A DNA stretch of 64,000 nt from CALBPI01 sp039814545 (lineage in GTDB: Bacteria; Pseudomonadota; Gammaproteobacteria; Steroidobacterales; Woeseiaceae), in the NCBI GenBank assembly GCA_039814545.1, contig JBCCBB010000004.1:1-64000 (forward strand). Reading direction: 5' to 3'. This document shows, one piece after another, positions 1 to 7,703 of this stretch (position 1 is the first letter of the stretch; every line of letters starts with the position of its first letter). Under the pieces are notes generated by a model that was given only the letters and a program-made list of their open reading frames with translations, searched no databases and was not told where the DNA came from. Both the position numbers and the translations under genes were made by a program.

Positions 1-1
1 A

Positions 2-277
2 GCCGTTGCCGGGCGCGAAATCACAACGCTTGAGGGCGCCGACGACGCGGTTGCGAAGGCTGTGCGCGACGCCTGGCGGGCGCTCGATGTGGTGCAGTGC
101 GGCTACTGCCAGAGCGGCCAGATGATGAGTGCCATTGCGCTACTGCGCAGTAACCCGTCACCCGACGATGCCGCCATCGACGCGGCCATGAGCGGCAACC
201 TCTGTCGCTGCGCCACCTACCAGCGCATTCGCAAGGCCATTCACCAGGCCGCCGGCGAGCTCGGAGGTGCGGCATGA
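2..277 (+). CDS. (2Fe-2S)-binding subunit of a molybdenum hydroxylase, C-terminal part (5' end outside window)
   Basis: The reading frame is open from base 2 to a TGA at 275-277, so only the C-terminal ~91 residues are present. The visible part carries the two cysteine motifs of the C-terminal 2Fe-2S domain of xanthine dehydrogenase-family small subunits: QCGYCQSGQ and, about 40 residues later, LCRCATYQRI. In this family the small subunit passes electrons from the molybdenum cofactor of the large subunit to an acceptor. The stop overlaps the next start (ATGA at 274-277), so the two subunits are translationally coupled. The partner resembles IorB, so this is probably the IorA-type subunit. The physiological substrate cannot be read from the sequence. 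Confidence 0.9.
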   Translation, partial: AVAGREITTLEGADDAVAKAVRDAWRALDVVQCGYCQSGQMMSAIALLRSNPSPDDAAIDAAMSGNLCRCATYQRIRKAIHQAAGELGGAA

Positions 278-2499
278 AACGCTACATCGATGCGGCCGCC
301 GTCACCGCCTCTCCGGCGCTCTCGCGGCGTCGATTCCTGACGGTCACAACGCTCGGCGGCGCCGGCTTCGTGGTCGGCTGCGGCCAACGTGAGCAGGCAC
401 CCGCTACAGCAGCGGCGCCAGCACCCGCAGCGGCAGCAGAACCCGCGCCTGCGCCCATTAGCCTGGAAGCGCTCAACGCGTTTGTGCACATCGGCAGTGA
501 CGACACGGTCACGACCGTCGTCAAGCACCTCGACAAGGGGCAGGGTGTGACAACAGGCTTGCCCTCGATCGTGGCCGAAGAGCTTGATGCAGACTGGTCG
601 CAAATGCGCTTTGAGTTTGCGCCCGCCGATGCGGAAAAGTACGCGAACCTGTTTTTCGGCGTGCAGGGCACGGGCGGCTCGACCGCCATCGCCAACTCCT
701 GGATGCAGTACCGCACGGCAGCGGCCGGCGCGCGCGCCATGCTGGTGGGCGCAGCGGCCAAGCGCTGGTCCGTTCCCGCTTCCGAGATTTCCGTCGAGGC
801 GGGTGTCGTCAGCCACTCGTCGGGCCGGTCGGCCCGATTCGGTGAGCTGGCCGCAGAGGCGGCCGGCGAAACGCCGCCTGACGCGCCGACGCTTAAGGCA
901 CCCGAGGACTTCAAGCTGCTCGGTACCGATCTGCCGCGTATCGATTCGGCGGCCAAGACGGATGGCAGCGCGCGATACACCATTGACGCGGACCTGCCCG
1001 GAATGAAAGTGGCGCTCGTTGCCCATTCGCCCCGCTTTGGGGGCCGTGTGGCATCGTTCGATGCGTCAGCAGCGCAGGCTGTCGAAGGTGTGAGCGAAGT
1101 CGTTGAGGTACCGACAGGCATCGCCGTCGTGGCCGACAGCTTCTGGTCGGCGCGCAAGGGTCGCGATGCGCTCAAGATTGAGTGGGACGACAACGACGCG
1201 GAGCTGCGTGGCAGCGACGAGATCATGGCCGATTACCGTGAGATGGCCGCGACGCCCGGCGTGACGGCCAGTGATGGCGGTGACGTTGATGCGACGCTCG
1301 ACCGCGCGAGCCAGGTGGTGGAGCTGACGCTCGAGACCCCGTTTCTCGCGCATGCCACGATGGAGCCGATGGACTGCGCGGTCCGGCTCGATGAATCCGG
1401 CTGCGAGATCTGGACAGGTTCGCAGTTGCAGACCGTCGACCAGCAGGTCGCGGCCGCCGTAGCGGGTGTCCCCATGGGGCAGGTTCGGGTCAACACACTG
1501 TTCGCGGGTGGCAGCTTCGGCCGCCGCGCTGTGCCCAACAGCGACTACATCGCCGAGGCGGTCGCCATCGCCCGGGCGAGCCAGGGCAACGATCCCGTGA
1601 AGCTCATCTGGACGCGCGAGGACGACTTCAATTCGGGGCACTTCCGGCCCATGAGTCTGCACGTCATGCGCGCGGGCATCGATGCCGCGGGTCAGCCCGT
1701 TGGCTGGTCGCACCGCATCGTCACGCAGTCGATCCTTTCGGGCACGCCGTTCGAGGGCATGATCAGCAACGGCGTTGACCCGTCGACGGTCGAAGGTGCG
1801 GCCAATTTGCCGTACGCCGTGAAGCAGCTGCAGGTCGATGTGCACACGCCACGCATTGGTGTTCCGGTGCTCTGGTGGCGCTCAGTCGGGCACACGCAGA
1901 ATGGCTGGGTCACCGAGGTCATGATCGATCAGCTCGCGCATGCGGCCAAGGCAGACCCTGTCGAGTACCGGCTCGGTTTGCTCGAGGCGCACCCGCGCCA
2001 CAGGGCGGTTCTTGAGCGGGCGGCGAGCGCTGCGAATTGGTCCGGGCCCGCGCCCGAAGGCCGGTTCCGCGGCGTGGCGGTGCACGAGTCATTCTCTAGC
2101 TTTGTCGCACAAGTCGCTGAAATTAGTGTTGATTCTGGTGGCCGCTTGAAGATCCATCGTGTCGTCTGCGCTGTGGACTGCGGGTTCGCGATTAATCCCG
2201 ACGTGGTGCGCGCCCAGATGGAAGGTGGCATCGGCATGGGACTGGGCGCGTTCTTGCGCGAGGCCGTGATGTTCAACGAGGGCCAGGTGCTTTCGAATAA
2301 CTACCACCTCTACCGACCGTTGCGCATTAATGAGATGCCCGAGGTTGACGTGCACATCGTCAACTCCGGTGAAGCGCCGACGGGTGTCGGTGAGCCGGGG
2401 CTGCCGCCTATCGCGCCTGCGGTCACGAACGCGATCTTTGCGGCGACGGGGCAGCTCATCACGACGCTGCCACTCGGCGATCAGCTACGCGCCGGTTAG
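274..2499 (+). CDS. Molybdopterin-binding aldehyde/isoquinoline oxidoreductase large subunit (IorB-like)
   Basis: This 741-residue protein is the usual length for the IorB-type large subunits that pair with a small 2Fe-2S protein. The N-terminus has a twin-arginine signal (SRRRFL, residues 17-22), followed by a hydrophobic stretch ending in VVGCG (Cys36). It is therefore probably exported by Tat with its cofactor, perhaps as a lipoprotein. Molybdenum-cofactor features include GGSFGRR in the middle and GVGEPGLPPIAPA near the C-terminus, whose Glu is the expected catalytic base. The start overlaps the small-subunit stop by 4 bases. The reaction class, hydroxylation of an aldehyde or N-heterocycle, is a family inference. 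The gene ends 5 bases from a convergent thiamine-diphosphate enzyme. Confidence 0.88.
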   Translation: MKRYIDAAAVTASPALSRRRFLTVTTLGGAGFVVGCGQREQAPATAAAPAPAAAAEPAPAPISLEALNAFVHIGSDDTVTTVVKHLDKGQGVTTGLPSIVAEELDADWSQMRFEFAPADAEKYANLFFGVQGTGGSTAIANSWMQYRTAAAGARAMLVGAAAKRWSVPASEISVEAGVVSHSSGRSARFGELAAEAAGETPPDAPTLKAPEDFKLLGTDLPRIDSAAKTDGSARYTIDADLPGMKVALVAHSPRFGGRVASFDASAAQAVEGVSEVVEVPTGIAVVADSFWSARKGRDALKIEWDDNDAELRGSDEIMADYREMAATPGVTASDGGDVDATLDRASQVVELTLETPFLAHATMEPMDCAVRLDESGCEIWTGSQLQTVDQQVAAAVAGVPMGQVRVNTLFAGGSFGRRAVPNSDYIAEAVAIARASQGNDPVKLIWTREDDFNSGHFRPMSLHVMRAGIDAAGQPVGWSHRIVTQSILSGTPFEGMISNGVDPSTVEGAANLPYAVKQLQVDVHTPRIGVPVLWWRSVGHTQNGWVTEVMIDQLAHAAKADPVEYRLGLLEAHPRHRAVLERAASAANWSGPAPEGRFRGVAVHESFSSFVAQVAEISVDSGGRLKIHRVVCAVDCGFAINPDVVRAQMEGGIGMGLGAFLREAVMFNEGQVLSNNYHLYRPLRINEMPEVDVHIVNSGEAPTGVGEPGLPPIAPAVTNAIFAATGQLITTLPLGDQLRAG

Positions 2500-2504
2500 G
2501 GCGC

Positions 2505-4058
2505 TCAAGCGCGGGGCGCGACCATGACTTCGATGAGTTGTGGTCCGCGCACCGCGAGCGCGTCTTTGAGCGCCCTGCGGTATTCGGCGGTCGTGGCGAC
2601 ACGCGTCGCCGTGACGCCCAGCGAGGTCGAGAGCGCGGTCCAGTCGATCGCAGGCTGGGTCAGGTCGAGTAATGACCGTGCGGTGTCGCCCACATCAGCG
2701 AGCCCCACGCGCGCCAGCTCGATGTTCAGAATCGCGTAGCTACCGTTATTGAAGATGACCGTGGTGACGTCGAGCTGCTCGCGCGCCATCGTCCAGAGCG
2801 CCTGCAGGGTGTAAAGCCCACTGCCATCCGCCTGTAAAGCAATGACCGGTCGGTCGGGACAGGCGACGGCCGCACCGACGGCGACGGGCAATCCCTGGCC
2901 AATGGCGCCGCCCGTGAGCGTGAGCCAGTCGTGCGGCGCGGCCGCCGTGGTCGCGAGAAACGACGGCAGTCCTGTGGTCGCGGCCTCATCAGAGACGATC
3001 GCTCCTTCAGGGAGGCACTCCGCGAGCACCCCTGCAACAGAGGCCGGCGTCAGCGGGCCGTCGGGCGTGACCGCCGTGTTCTCCCGCGCGGTGGACACCG
3101 CGGCAGGCGCATCAAGTGCCTCCGCGAGCCGTATCAGCGCGTCGGCGACGTCGTCGCGCGCCTCGCAGAGTGTGACCACTTCAGCGTTGCCGGGTAGCAG
3201 TCGCGACGGCTGGCCTTCGTAGGCGAAGAACGACACCGGCGCTGGCGCACCGGCGAGCACGACGGCGTCGGTGCCGGTCAGCGATGCGATCGCCGCGTCG
3301 CCGAAGTAGGGCAGGCGCTCTACAGCGACGCGCCCCGCGCCGCGTTCGACGCGTGCCGGAAAGGTCTCGCAGATGAGCCGGGCGCCCGTCGCGCCTTGAA
3401 TGCGTCCCGCAGCGTTGAGCGCATCACCCTGCAGCGACTGTCCGCCCAGAAACAGGCAAGGCGTGGCACTGGCCATGAGCGCTTCGGCTGCTGTTGCAAT
3501 GACCTCATGGTCGACCAACAAGGCTTGTGGCGGTGCCACCGGCTTAGGCGTCACAGAGCTTGCGCCCCAGCAGTGATCGGCAGCGGCGATGACACTTGCG
3601 ACTGCGCCAGGGTGCCGCTGCGCGGCCGCGATGGCCTCGGCACCCGCCTGCGCCAGGTCATCGGGTGAGGTTGAGCGCCGGACCCAGTCCGACATCGGCT
3701 GCGCAAGCCCTTCGATGTCTGATGTCAGTGGTGCGTCAAGCGCAACATGGTCGACGGCATGATCGCCGATGAGATTGATGACCGGGCTTCTCGCGCGCCG
3801 CGCGTTGTGCAGGTTGGCCAGTCCGTTGGCAAGTCCGGGCCCGAGATGGAGCAGTGTGATCGCCGGAACACGCGCCATACGGCCGTACCCATCGGCCGCG
3901 CCTGTGACGACACCTTCGAAGAGCCCGAGAATCGACCGGATGCCCGGCTCGCGATCGAGTGCCGCGACCAGGTGCAGTTCGGAGGTCCCCGGGTTGGCAA
4001 AGCAGGCACGCACGCCCTGCTTAGCGAGCGTCGCAATCAGTGCATCGGCGCCATTCAT
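2505..4058 (-). CDS. Thiamine-diphosphate-dependent enzyme, acetolactate synthase large-subunit-like
   Basis: This 517-residue protein has the three-domain layout of TPP enzymes. The N-terminal pyrimidine-binding domain carries the catalytic Glu (LFEGV, Glu48). A central domain follows, and the C-terminal pyrophosphate-binding domain has an ADGSG...NNGSYAIL metal/TPP motif. The length and the N-terminal NPGTSELHLV resemble the shorter acetolactate-synthase-like / benzoylformate decarboxylase group rather than biosynthetic IlvB (~570 residues). No ilvN regulatory subunit lies nearby, so a role in branched-chain synthesis is doubtful. A 2-oxoacid decarboxylase or C-C ligase is more likely. It is convergent with the molybdenum hydroxylase genes, and no functional link can be proved. 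Confidence 0.8.
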   Translation of the reverse strand: MNGADALIATLAKQGVRACFANPGTSELHLVAALDREPGIRSILGLFEGVVTGAADGYGRMARVPAITLLHLGPGLANGLANLHNARRARSPVINLIGDHAVDHVALDAPLTSDIEGLAQPMSDWVRRSTSPDDLAQAGAEAIAAAQRHPGAVASVIAAADHCWGASSVTPKPVAPPQALLVDHEVIATAAEALMASATPCLFLGGQSLQGDALNAAGRIQGATGARLICETFPARVERGAGRVAVERLPYFGDAAIASLTGTDAVVLAGAPAPVSFFAYEGQPSRLLPGNAEVVTLCEARDDVADALIRLAEALDAPAAVSTARENTAVTPDGPLTPASVAGVLAECLPEGAIVSDEAATTGLPSFLATTAAAPHDWLTLTGGAIGQGLPVAVGAAVACPDRPVIALQADGSGLYTLQALWTMAREQLDVTTVIFNNGSYAILNIELARVGLADVGDTARSLLDLTQPAIDWTALSTSLGVTATRVATTAEYRRALKDALAVRGPQLIEVMVAPRA

Positions 4059-4113
4059 CGCCCGGAGTCTACCGCACCCCGCGGCAACGACGAGCAGCTA
4101 CGTTGCGTCGTGC

Positions 4114-5244
4114 TCAGCGCGTGGAAGCGGTCGCGTTGTCCGTATCTGTCGTCGACGTGTATTGCACGTACGTTTCGAGCAACGTTTCAATGGCCGCGCG
4201 GCGTTCTTCCGCGGACATGCTGTCGGCGGATTCCGCGTGCTTGAACGTGGCCGTGATGATCTGCATGCCATCAACGGCGGTGTCGATGACCACGGTATTG
4301 CCCGGGGCCAGTCGGCGCGTCCAGGCGGCGCGAACATCGGCCCAGTAGGCTGCCGTCTTGTCCCAGTAGTCGACACCGGGCCCAAAGTTATATCCCTCGA
4401 TGGCACGGTAGTCGTTGAAACCGAACTCCCGGACGAGCGTTTGCGTCGCCTTGCGTCCATCTCTGGCTGTTTTCGTGTTGTCCTGCTCGTGCGTCCAGCC
4501 GTGCGGCGTCACGGTATGACGGTTCAACGCATCGATCGCGTTGTAGTCATCACGGGTTGTGTACTCGCGTCGCGGTAAGGGTCGCCAGGTGCGATCGCTG
4601 GTCCAGGTGGAAGCAGCGTCATCGTGTTGCCACTTGCCGGTCCCGCAATAGCGCGGTGCATCCGACACCTCAAACACGCACTGCGTCCAGGCGCCTGCGG
4701 TGTGCTCTGGTGCCAGGTCGCGTACGTCCCAAGTCTGGTCTTCGACAAACTCGAAGCGCGTCGACGCTTCGTAGGTCCAGTCCTGGCGCCAGTGCTTGAT
4801 CACGTAGCCACTCTCCATCACCAGCAAGTGCTGCAGGACAATATGGTCGGGTGTATCGGTGACTACCTGAACCAATTCGAAGGCGCCCGTGGTCTTGTCG
4901 TCGCGTCGCCTATAGCCGGCGCCCAGGCGTACGGTCTCCATAAAATGAAAATCGACACGGTGTTCACCGCGCATGGCGAGGATCGCAAGTCGGTCACGCT
5001 GCTCGGCAGTGTCGCCTTCGCGGATCGCCGCGAAGCCTGGGTTGGGTACTTCGCGGTACTCAGGCATCGGCTTGGCTGCGGGCTCGGACTCGGCGGCCCC
5101 CGCTGATTCGACGGGCGCCGATTCTGCCCCAGGCGTTGCCGCGCAACCCGCAAAGAGGATCGTCACTACGGCGATCGCCGCGGGTTTGAAGGCTACCGGG
5201 TGTCGTCCGTGCGGATTGGTCATACAGCTGCTCGTGTGGTTCAT
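4114..5244 (-). CDS. Lipoprotein resembling DUF6607, linked to hemP
   Basis: This 376-residue protein has an N-terminal signal and lipobox ILFAGC (Cys34), so it is probably anchored to a membrane from the periplasmic side. The mature protein starts with an Ala/Glu/Pro linker and then a domain rich in Trp, Tyr and Asp, with segments such as HWRQDWTYE, PRREYTTRDDYNAI and TPHGWTHEQDN. This matches my memory of the DUF6607 family. No enzymatic motif is evident. The neighbour is hemP, read in the same direction behind a Fur box, which suggests iron or haem control, although 151 bases separate the genes. The start is uncertain: an in-frame ATG at 5223 would give a more typical signal peptide. The function is unknown. 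Confidence 0.7.
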   Translation of the reverse strand: MNHTSSCMTNPHGRHPVAFKPAAIAVVTILFAGCAATPGAESAPVESAGAAESEPAAKPMPEYREVPNPGFAAIREGDTAEQRDRLAILAMRGEHRVDFHFMETVRLGAGYRRRDDKTTGAFELVQVVTDTPDHIVLQHLLVMESGYVIKHWRQDWTYEASTRFEFVEDQTWDVRDLAPEHTAGAWTQCVFEVSDAPRYCGTGKWQHDDAASTWTSDRTWRPLPRREYTTRDDYNAIDALNRHTVTPHGWTHEQDNTKTARDGRKATQTLVREFGFNDYRAIEGYNFGPGVDYWDKTAAYWADVRAAWTRRLAPGNTVVIDTAVDGMQIITATFKHAESADSMSAEERRAAIETLLETYVQYTSTTDTDNATASTR

Positions 5245-5395
5245 CGTTGGCGCTATCCAGCTTATTGCGGTTTCTTGGTCAGAGTCCCACTTTGGGGACT
5301 TGTCTGTTCTTTCTTGGGGTGCGCCGGGCAGGATATCGATCCTGAAGGCGAATCCGCTGGCTTGCTGGTTGGGGGTGAACGCGCTGGCTCGCGGA

Positions 5396-5560
5396 TTACT
5401 TAGTCAGGATGAGCTTGCCATTGCGCGTCTTTCGCAGGCGGTATTCCTGCCCTTTGAAGTGAATCCGAACCTCCTGCTCTTCGCCAAACAACTGCTCGGC
5501 GAGAATGACTCTCGGCTGATTGCTGGCGGTCGGTTCGATCGCATCTAGCTTACTCCCCAT
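5396..5560 (-). CDS. hemP: Hemin uptake protein HemP
   Basis: This short gene encodes 54 residues beginning MGSKLDAIEPT and ending NGKLILTK. The C-terminal half has the HemP core: a hydrophobic ILAEQLF segment, then V-x-I-x-x-x-G-x-x-Y-x-L-R-x-T-R-x-G-K-L-I-L-T-K. HemP proteins accompany haem-uptake loci in proteobacteria and have been linked to expression of haem receptors; their biochemical role is poorly defined. No Shine-Dalgarno sequence precedes the ATG, and the predicted promoter places the RNA start within about 2 bases of it, so translation may be leaderless. A Fur box overlaps the promoter, implying induction under iron limitation. No haem receptor gene is visible in the window. Confidence 0.88.
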   Translation of the reverse strand: MGSKLDAIEPTASNQPRVILAEQLFGEEQEVRIHFKGQEYRLRKTRNGKLILTK

Positions 5561-5596
5561 GCAACTAAATGATAATGATTCTCATTTGAGTGTCAA
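5561..5596 (-). promoter_or_regulatory. hemP promoter with embedded Fur box
   Basis: On the minus strand a perfect -35 (TTGACA, plus-strand 5591-5596) lies 16 bases from a -10 (TATCAT, plus-strand 5569-5574). A Fur-type sequence, GATAATGATTCTCATTT on the plus strand (5571-5587), fills the spacer and overlaps the -10. Fur-Fe2+ binding would therefore occlude RNA polymerase. The -10 ends 8 bases before the hemP ATG, so the transcript should have essentially no leader. Confidence 0.85.
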
Positions 5597-5681
5597 CCGG
5601 TGTTGACAGCGCTTGCGCGGATACGCGGGCGTAGGGACATTCAGTGATGCCTGGTGCTAGGAGCTCAAACGACCGGTTCGA

Positions 5682-5687
5682 TACACT
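5682..5687 (+). promoter_or_regulatory. Putative -10 element of dusA
   Basis: TACACT ends 6 bases before the dusA ATG, with no good -35 at the expected distance. If it is used, the dusA message would also be nearly leaderless. The evidence is only the hexamer and its position. Confidence 0.35.
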
Positions 5688-5693
5688 CACGCC

Positions 5694-6665
5694 ATGAACA
5701 CCGTGCCTCTTGCCGTAGCGCCGATGATGGACTGGACGGATCGGCACTGCCGGTACTTTCACCGTCTTCTGGCGCCCTCAGCCGTGCTCTACACGGAAAT
5801 GGTGACCGCCGCCGCGCTCGTGCATGGCGACGCAGACCGGCTGCTCGCGTTCAACGCCGAGGAGCACCCGGTCGTGTCACAGGTGGGCGGCAGCGAGCCC
5901 GAGCTTATGCGCGAGGCTGCGATCATGGCCGAGCAGGCAGGCTACGATGCCGTGAACATCAACGTCGGTTGCCCCAGCGATCGCGTGCAGAAGGGTGCGT
6001 TTGGCGCTTGTCTCATGGCAGAGCCCGACACCGTGTCTCGGTGTTGGCTGGCCATGTCCGAGGCCGTCTCGATTCCCGTCACCGTGAAGTCGCGCATCGG
6101 CATTGATGATCGCGACGACGCCGCGTTTCTCGACGCGTTTGTGGACGCCGTGGCGGGCGCGGGCTGCACGCATTTCGACATTCATGCGCGCATCGCTGTC
6201 CTTGCGGGTCTGAGCCCCAAGCAGAATCGCGAAGTGCCACCGCTCATTTACGACGCTGTGTACCGTCAGAAGCAGCGTCGACCCGATCTCACCGTCTTCA
6301 TTAACGGCGGTATCGTTGATGCCGTTGCCGCAGCGACCCATCTTGAGCACGTTGATGGGGTCATGATCGGTCGCGCCGCCTACCAGGATCCCTGGTCGCT
6401 GACGGCGTTCGAGCAACTCGTCAATCCTGACTGCGCGCCACCGACGCGCGCTGCCGTGGTCCACGAGATGGCGGCGTACGTCGAGCGGGCGCTCGGGCAG
6501 GGTGCGTCGCTCAAGCACGTCACGCGGCACATGTTGGGCTTGTTCAACGGCTTGCCCGGCGCACGTGCCTGGCGACGCACGCTCAGCGAGCGCGCCCATC
6601 TTGACCGTGTCGGCCCGGAGCTGTTGATCGCAGCACTCGAGCCGCTCGAATCCGTGGCCGCCTGA
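5694..6665 (+). CDS. dusA: tRNA-dihydrouridine(20/20a) synthase DusA
   Basis: This 323-residue flavoenzyme reduces uridine to dihydrouridine in the tRNA D-loop. The N-terminus APMMDWTDRHCRYFHRLL followed by YTEMVT is characteristic of DusA. GCPSDRVQKGAFGACLM (from residue 92) carries the catalytic Cys93. HARIAVLAGLSPKQNR corresponds to the DusA signature (HARKAWLxGLSPKxNR in well-known members), which separates it from DusB and DusC. FMN phosphate-binding segments are seen at FINGGI and VMIGRAAYQDPW. The length is normal. The gene is divergent from hemP, and the 133-base gap carries both start regions. Confidence 0.92.
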   Translation: MNTVPLAVAPMMDWTDRHCRYFHRLLAPSAVLYTEMVTAAALVHGDADRLLAFNAEEHPVVSQVGGSEPELMREAAIMAEQAGYDAVNINVGCPSDRVQKGAFGACLMAEPDTVSRCWLAMSEAVSIPVTVKSRIGIDDRDDAAFLDAFVDAVAGAGCTHFDIHARIAVLAGLSPKQNREVPPLIYDAVYRQKQRRPDLTVFINGGIVDAVAAATHLEHVDGVMIGRAAYQDPWSLTAFEQLVNPDCAPPTRAAVVHEMAAYVERALGQGASLKHVTRHMLGLFNGLPGARAWRRTLSERAHLDRVGPELLIAALEPLESVAA

Positions 6666-6698
6666 AGGCACTTGCTGGTCTCGTCCGGGGCCACTCGA

Positions 6699-6704
6699 TA
6701 CAAT
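6699..6704 (+). promoter_or_regulatory. Putative -10 element for the methyltransferase gene
   Basis: TACAAT lies in a GATACAATCGCGCC context 63 bases upstream of the chosen ATG. It argues that the coding sequence begins at 6768 and not at the further upstream in-frame ATG (6672), which precedes this element. Confidence 0.4.
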
Positions 6705-6767
6705 CGCGCCCACGAAAGCCCCGGCCATGTGCCGTGTGGCTTCTTTTTGATTGCCGCAGGGGACGTC

Positions 6768-7589
6768 ATGGGCCGCGCCAAAAGAAAGGGCCAGGAACCA
6801 ACGATGGCCGAGTCAGCCGACCGCCATGATTTGTATGAGGAATCGGTTCAGGACGTCGAAGTCGAGATTGACTTCCTCGATGCCACCTACGAGAAGCTGC
6901 GCGGTCGCAAAGCCAAGCGCTTTCGCGAGGATTTCTGTGGCACGGCAAGCGCCGCCTGCGAGTGGGTGCGACGCCGTCCCAGCAACGAAGCGATTGGCGT
7001 GGATCTCGATCGCCCGACTCTCGACTGGGGCATCGACCACCGCGTGTCACGGCTGACCGCTGATGCGCAATTGCGCGTCAAACTCCTTCAGGAAGACGTC
7101 TGCACCGTCACGGCGTCGCCGGCGGATATCATCGGCGCCTTCAATTTCAGCTACAACATCTTCAAGACGCGCGACGCCCTGCGCGGCTACTTCGAAAATG
7201 CGCGGCGCGGTCTCGCTGACGACGGCGTGTTCTTCCTCGACGCGTTCGGCGGCTCCGAAGCCATCAGTGAAATGAAGGAGAAGACGAAGCTCGACGGCTT
7301 TACCTACGTCTGGCACCAAGCCCGCTATCGACCCGTAACTGGCGAGATTCGTTGCCATATTCACTTTCACTTCCCCGATGGCTCGAAGTTAAAGAAGGCC
7401 TTCACCTACGACTGGCGATTGTGGACGCTGCCTGAGATTCGTGAGCTCTTGCTCGAGGCTGGCTTTCGCACCGTCACCGTCTATTGGGAGGGTGTTGACG
7501 AGGATGGTGAGGGGAACGGCGTCTACGAACCCGACCCGCACGGTGAGGCAGATCCGGCCTGGATTGCCTACATTGTGGCGGAGCGCTGA
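6768..7589 (+). CDS. Class I SAM-dependent methyltransferase, substrate unknown
   Basis: This is a 273-residue protein starting MGRAKRKGQEPTMAES. The start is chosen because GGGGA lies just upstream and the promoter-like TACAAT lies between this ATG and the earlier in-frame one. It has a class I Rossmann methyltransferase fold: a glycine-bearing segment FCGTASAACEWVRR (motif I-like, though less Gly-rich than the consensus), an acidic strand end IGVDLDRPT that would hold the SAM ribose, and IIGAFNFSYNIF as the motif IV region. The C-terminal half (FTYDWRLWTLPEIRELL, then FRTVTVYWEG) resembles small-molecule or protein methyltransferases. No substrate can be assigned. Confidence 0.75.
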   Translation: MGRAKRKGQEPTMAESADRHDLYEESVQDVEVEIDFLDATYEKLRGRKAKRFREDFCGTASAACEWVRRRPSNEAIGVDLDRPTLDWGIDHRVSRLTADAQLRVKLLQEDVCTVTASPADIIGAFNFSYNIFKTRDALRGYFENARRGLADDGVFFLDAFGGSEAISEMKEKTKLDGFTYVWHQARYRPVTGEIRCHIHFHFPDGSKLKKAFTYDWRLWTLPEIRELLLEAGFRTVTVYWEGVDEDGEGNGVYEPDPHGEADPAWIAYIVAER

Positions 7590-7632
7590 GCATCGACGCG
7601 CATTGCCTCGACATTTCAATGCGTTGCGCGCT

Positions 7633-7638
7633 TATAAT
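7633..7638 (+). promoter_or_regulatory. Putative -10 element for the cyclase-FHA gene
   Basis: A perfect TATAAT lies 66 bases upstream of the GTG start of the cyclase gene. The -35 is weak (GACATT at 7610-7615, 17-base spacing). Confidence 0.45.
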
Positions 7639-7703
7639 CGACGCCGTGAAGGTGCAGTGGTCACGGGGCCCGCGCCTGGTCTAGGGAGTAGGGGGCCGTC
7701 GCA

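Noticed and set aside
6672..6767. Upstream ATG for the methyltransferase gene
   Set aside because: A promoter-like TACAAT lies downstream of it, the added residues look random, and the ATG at 6768 has GGGGA upstream.
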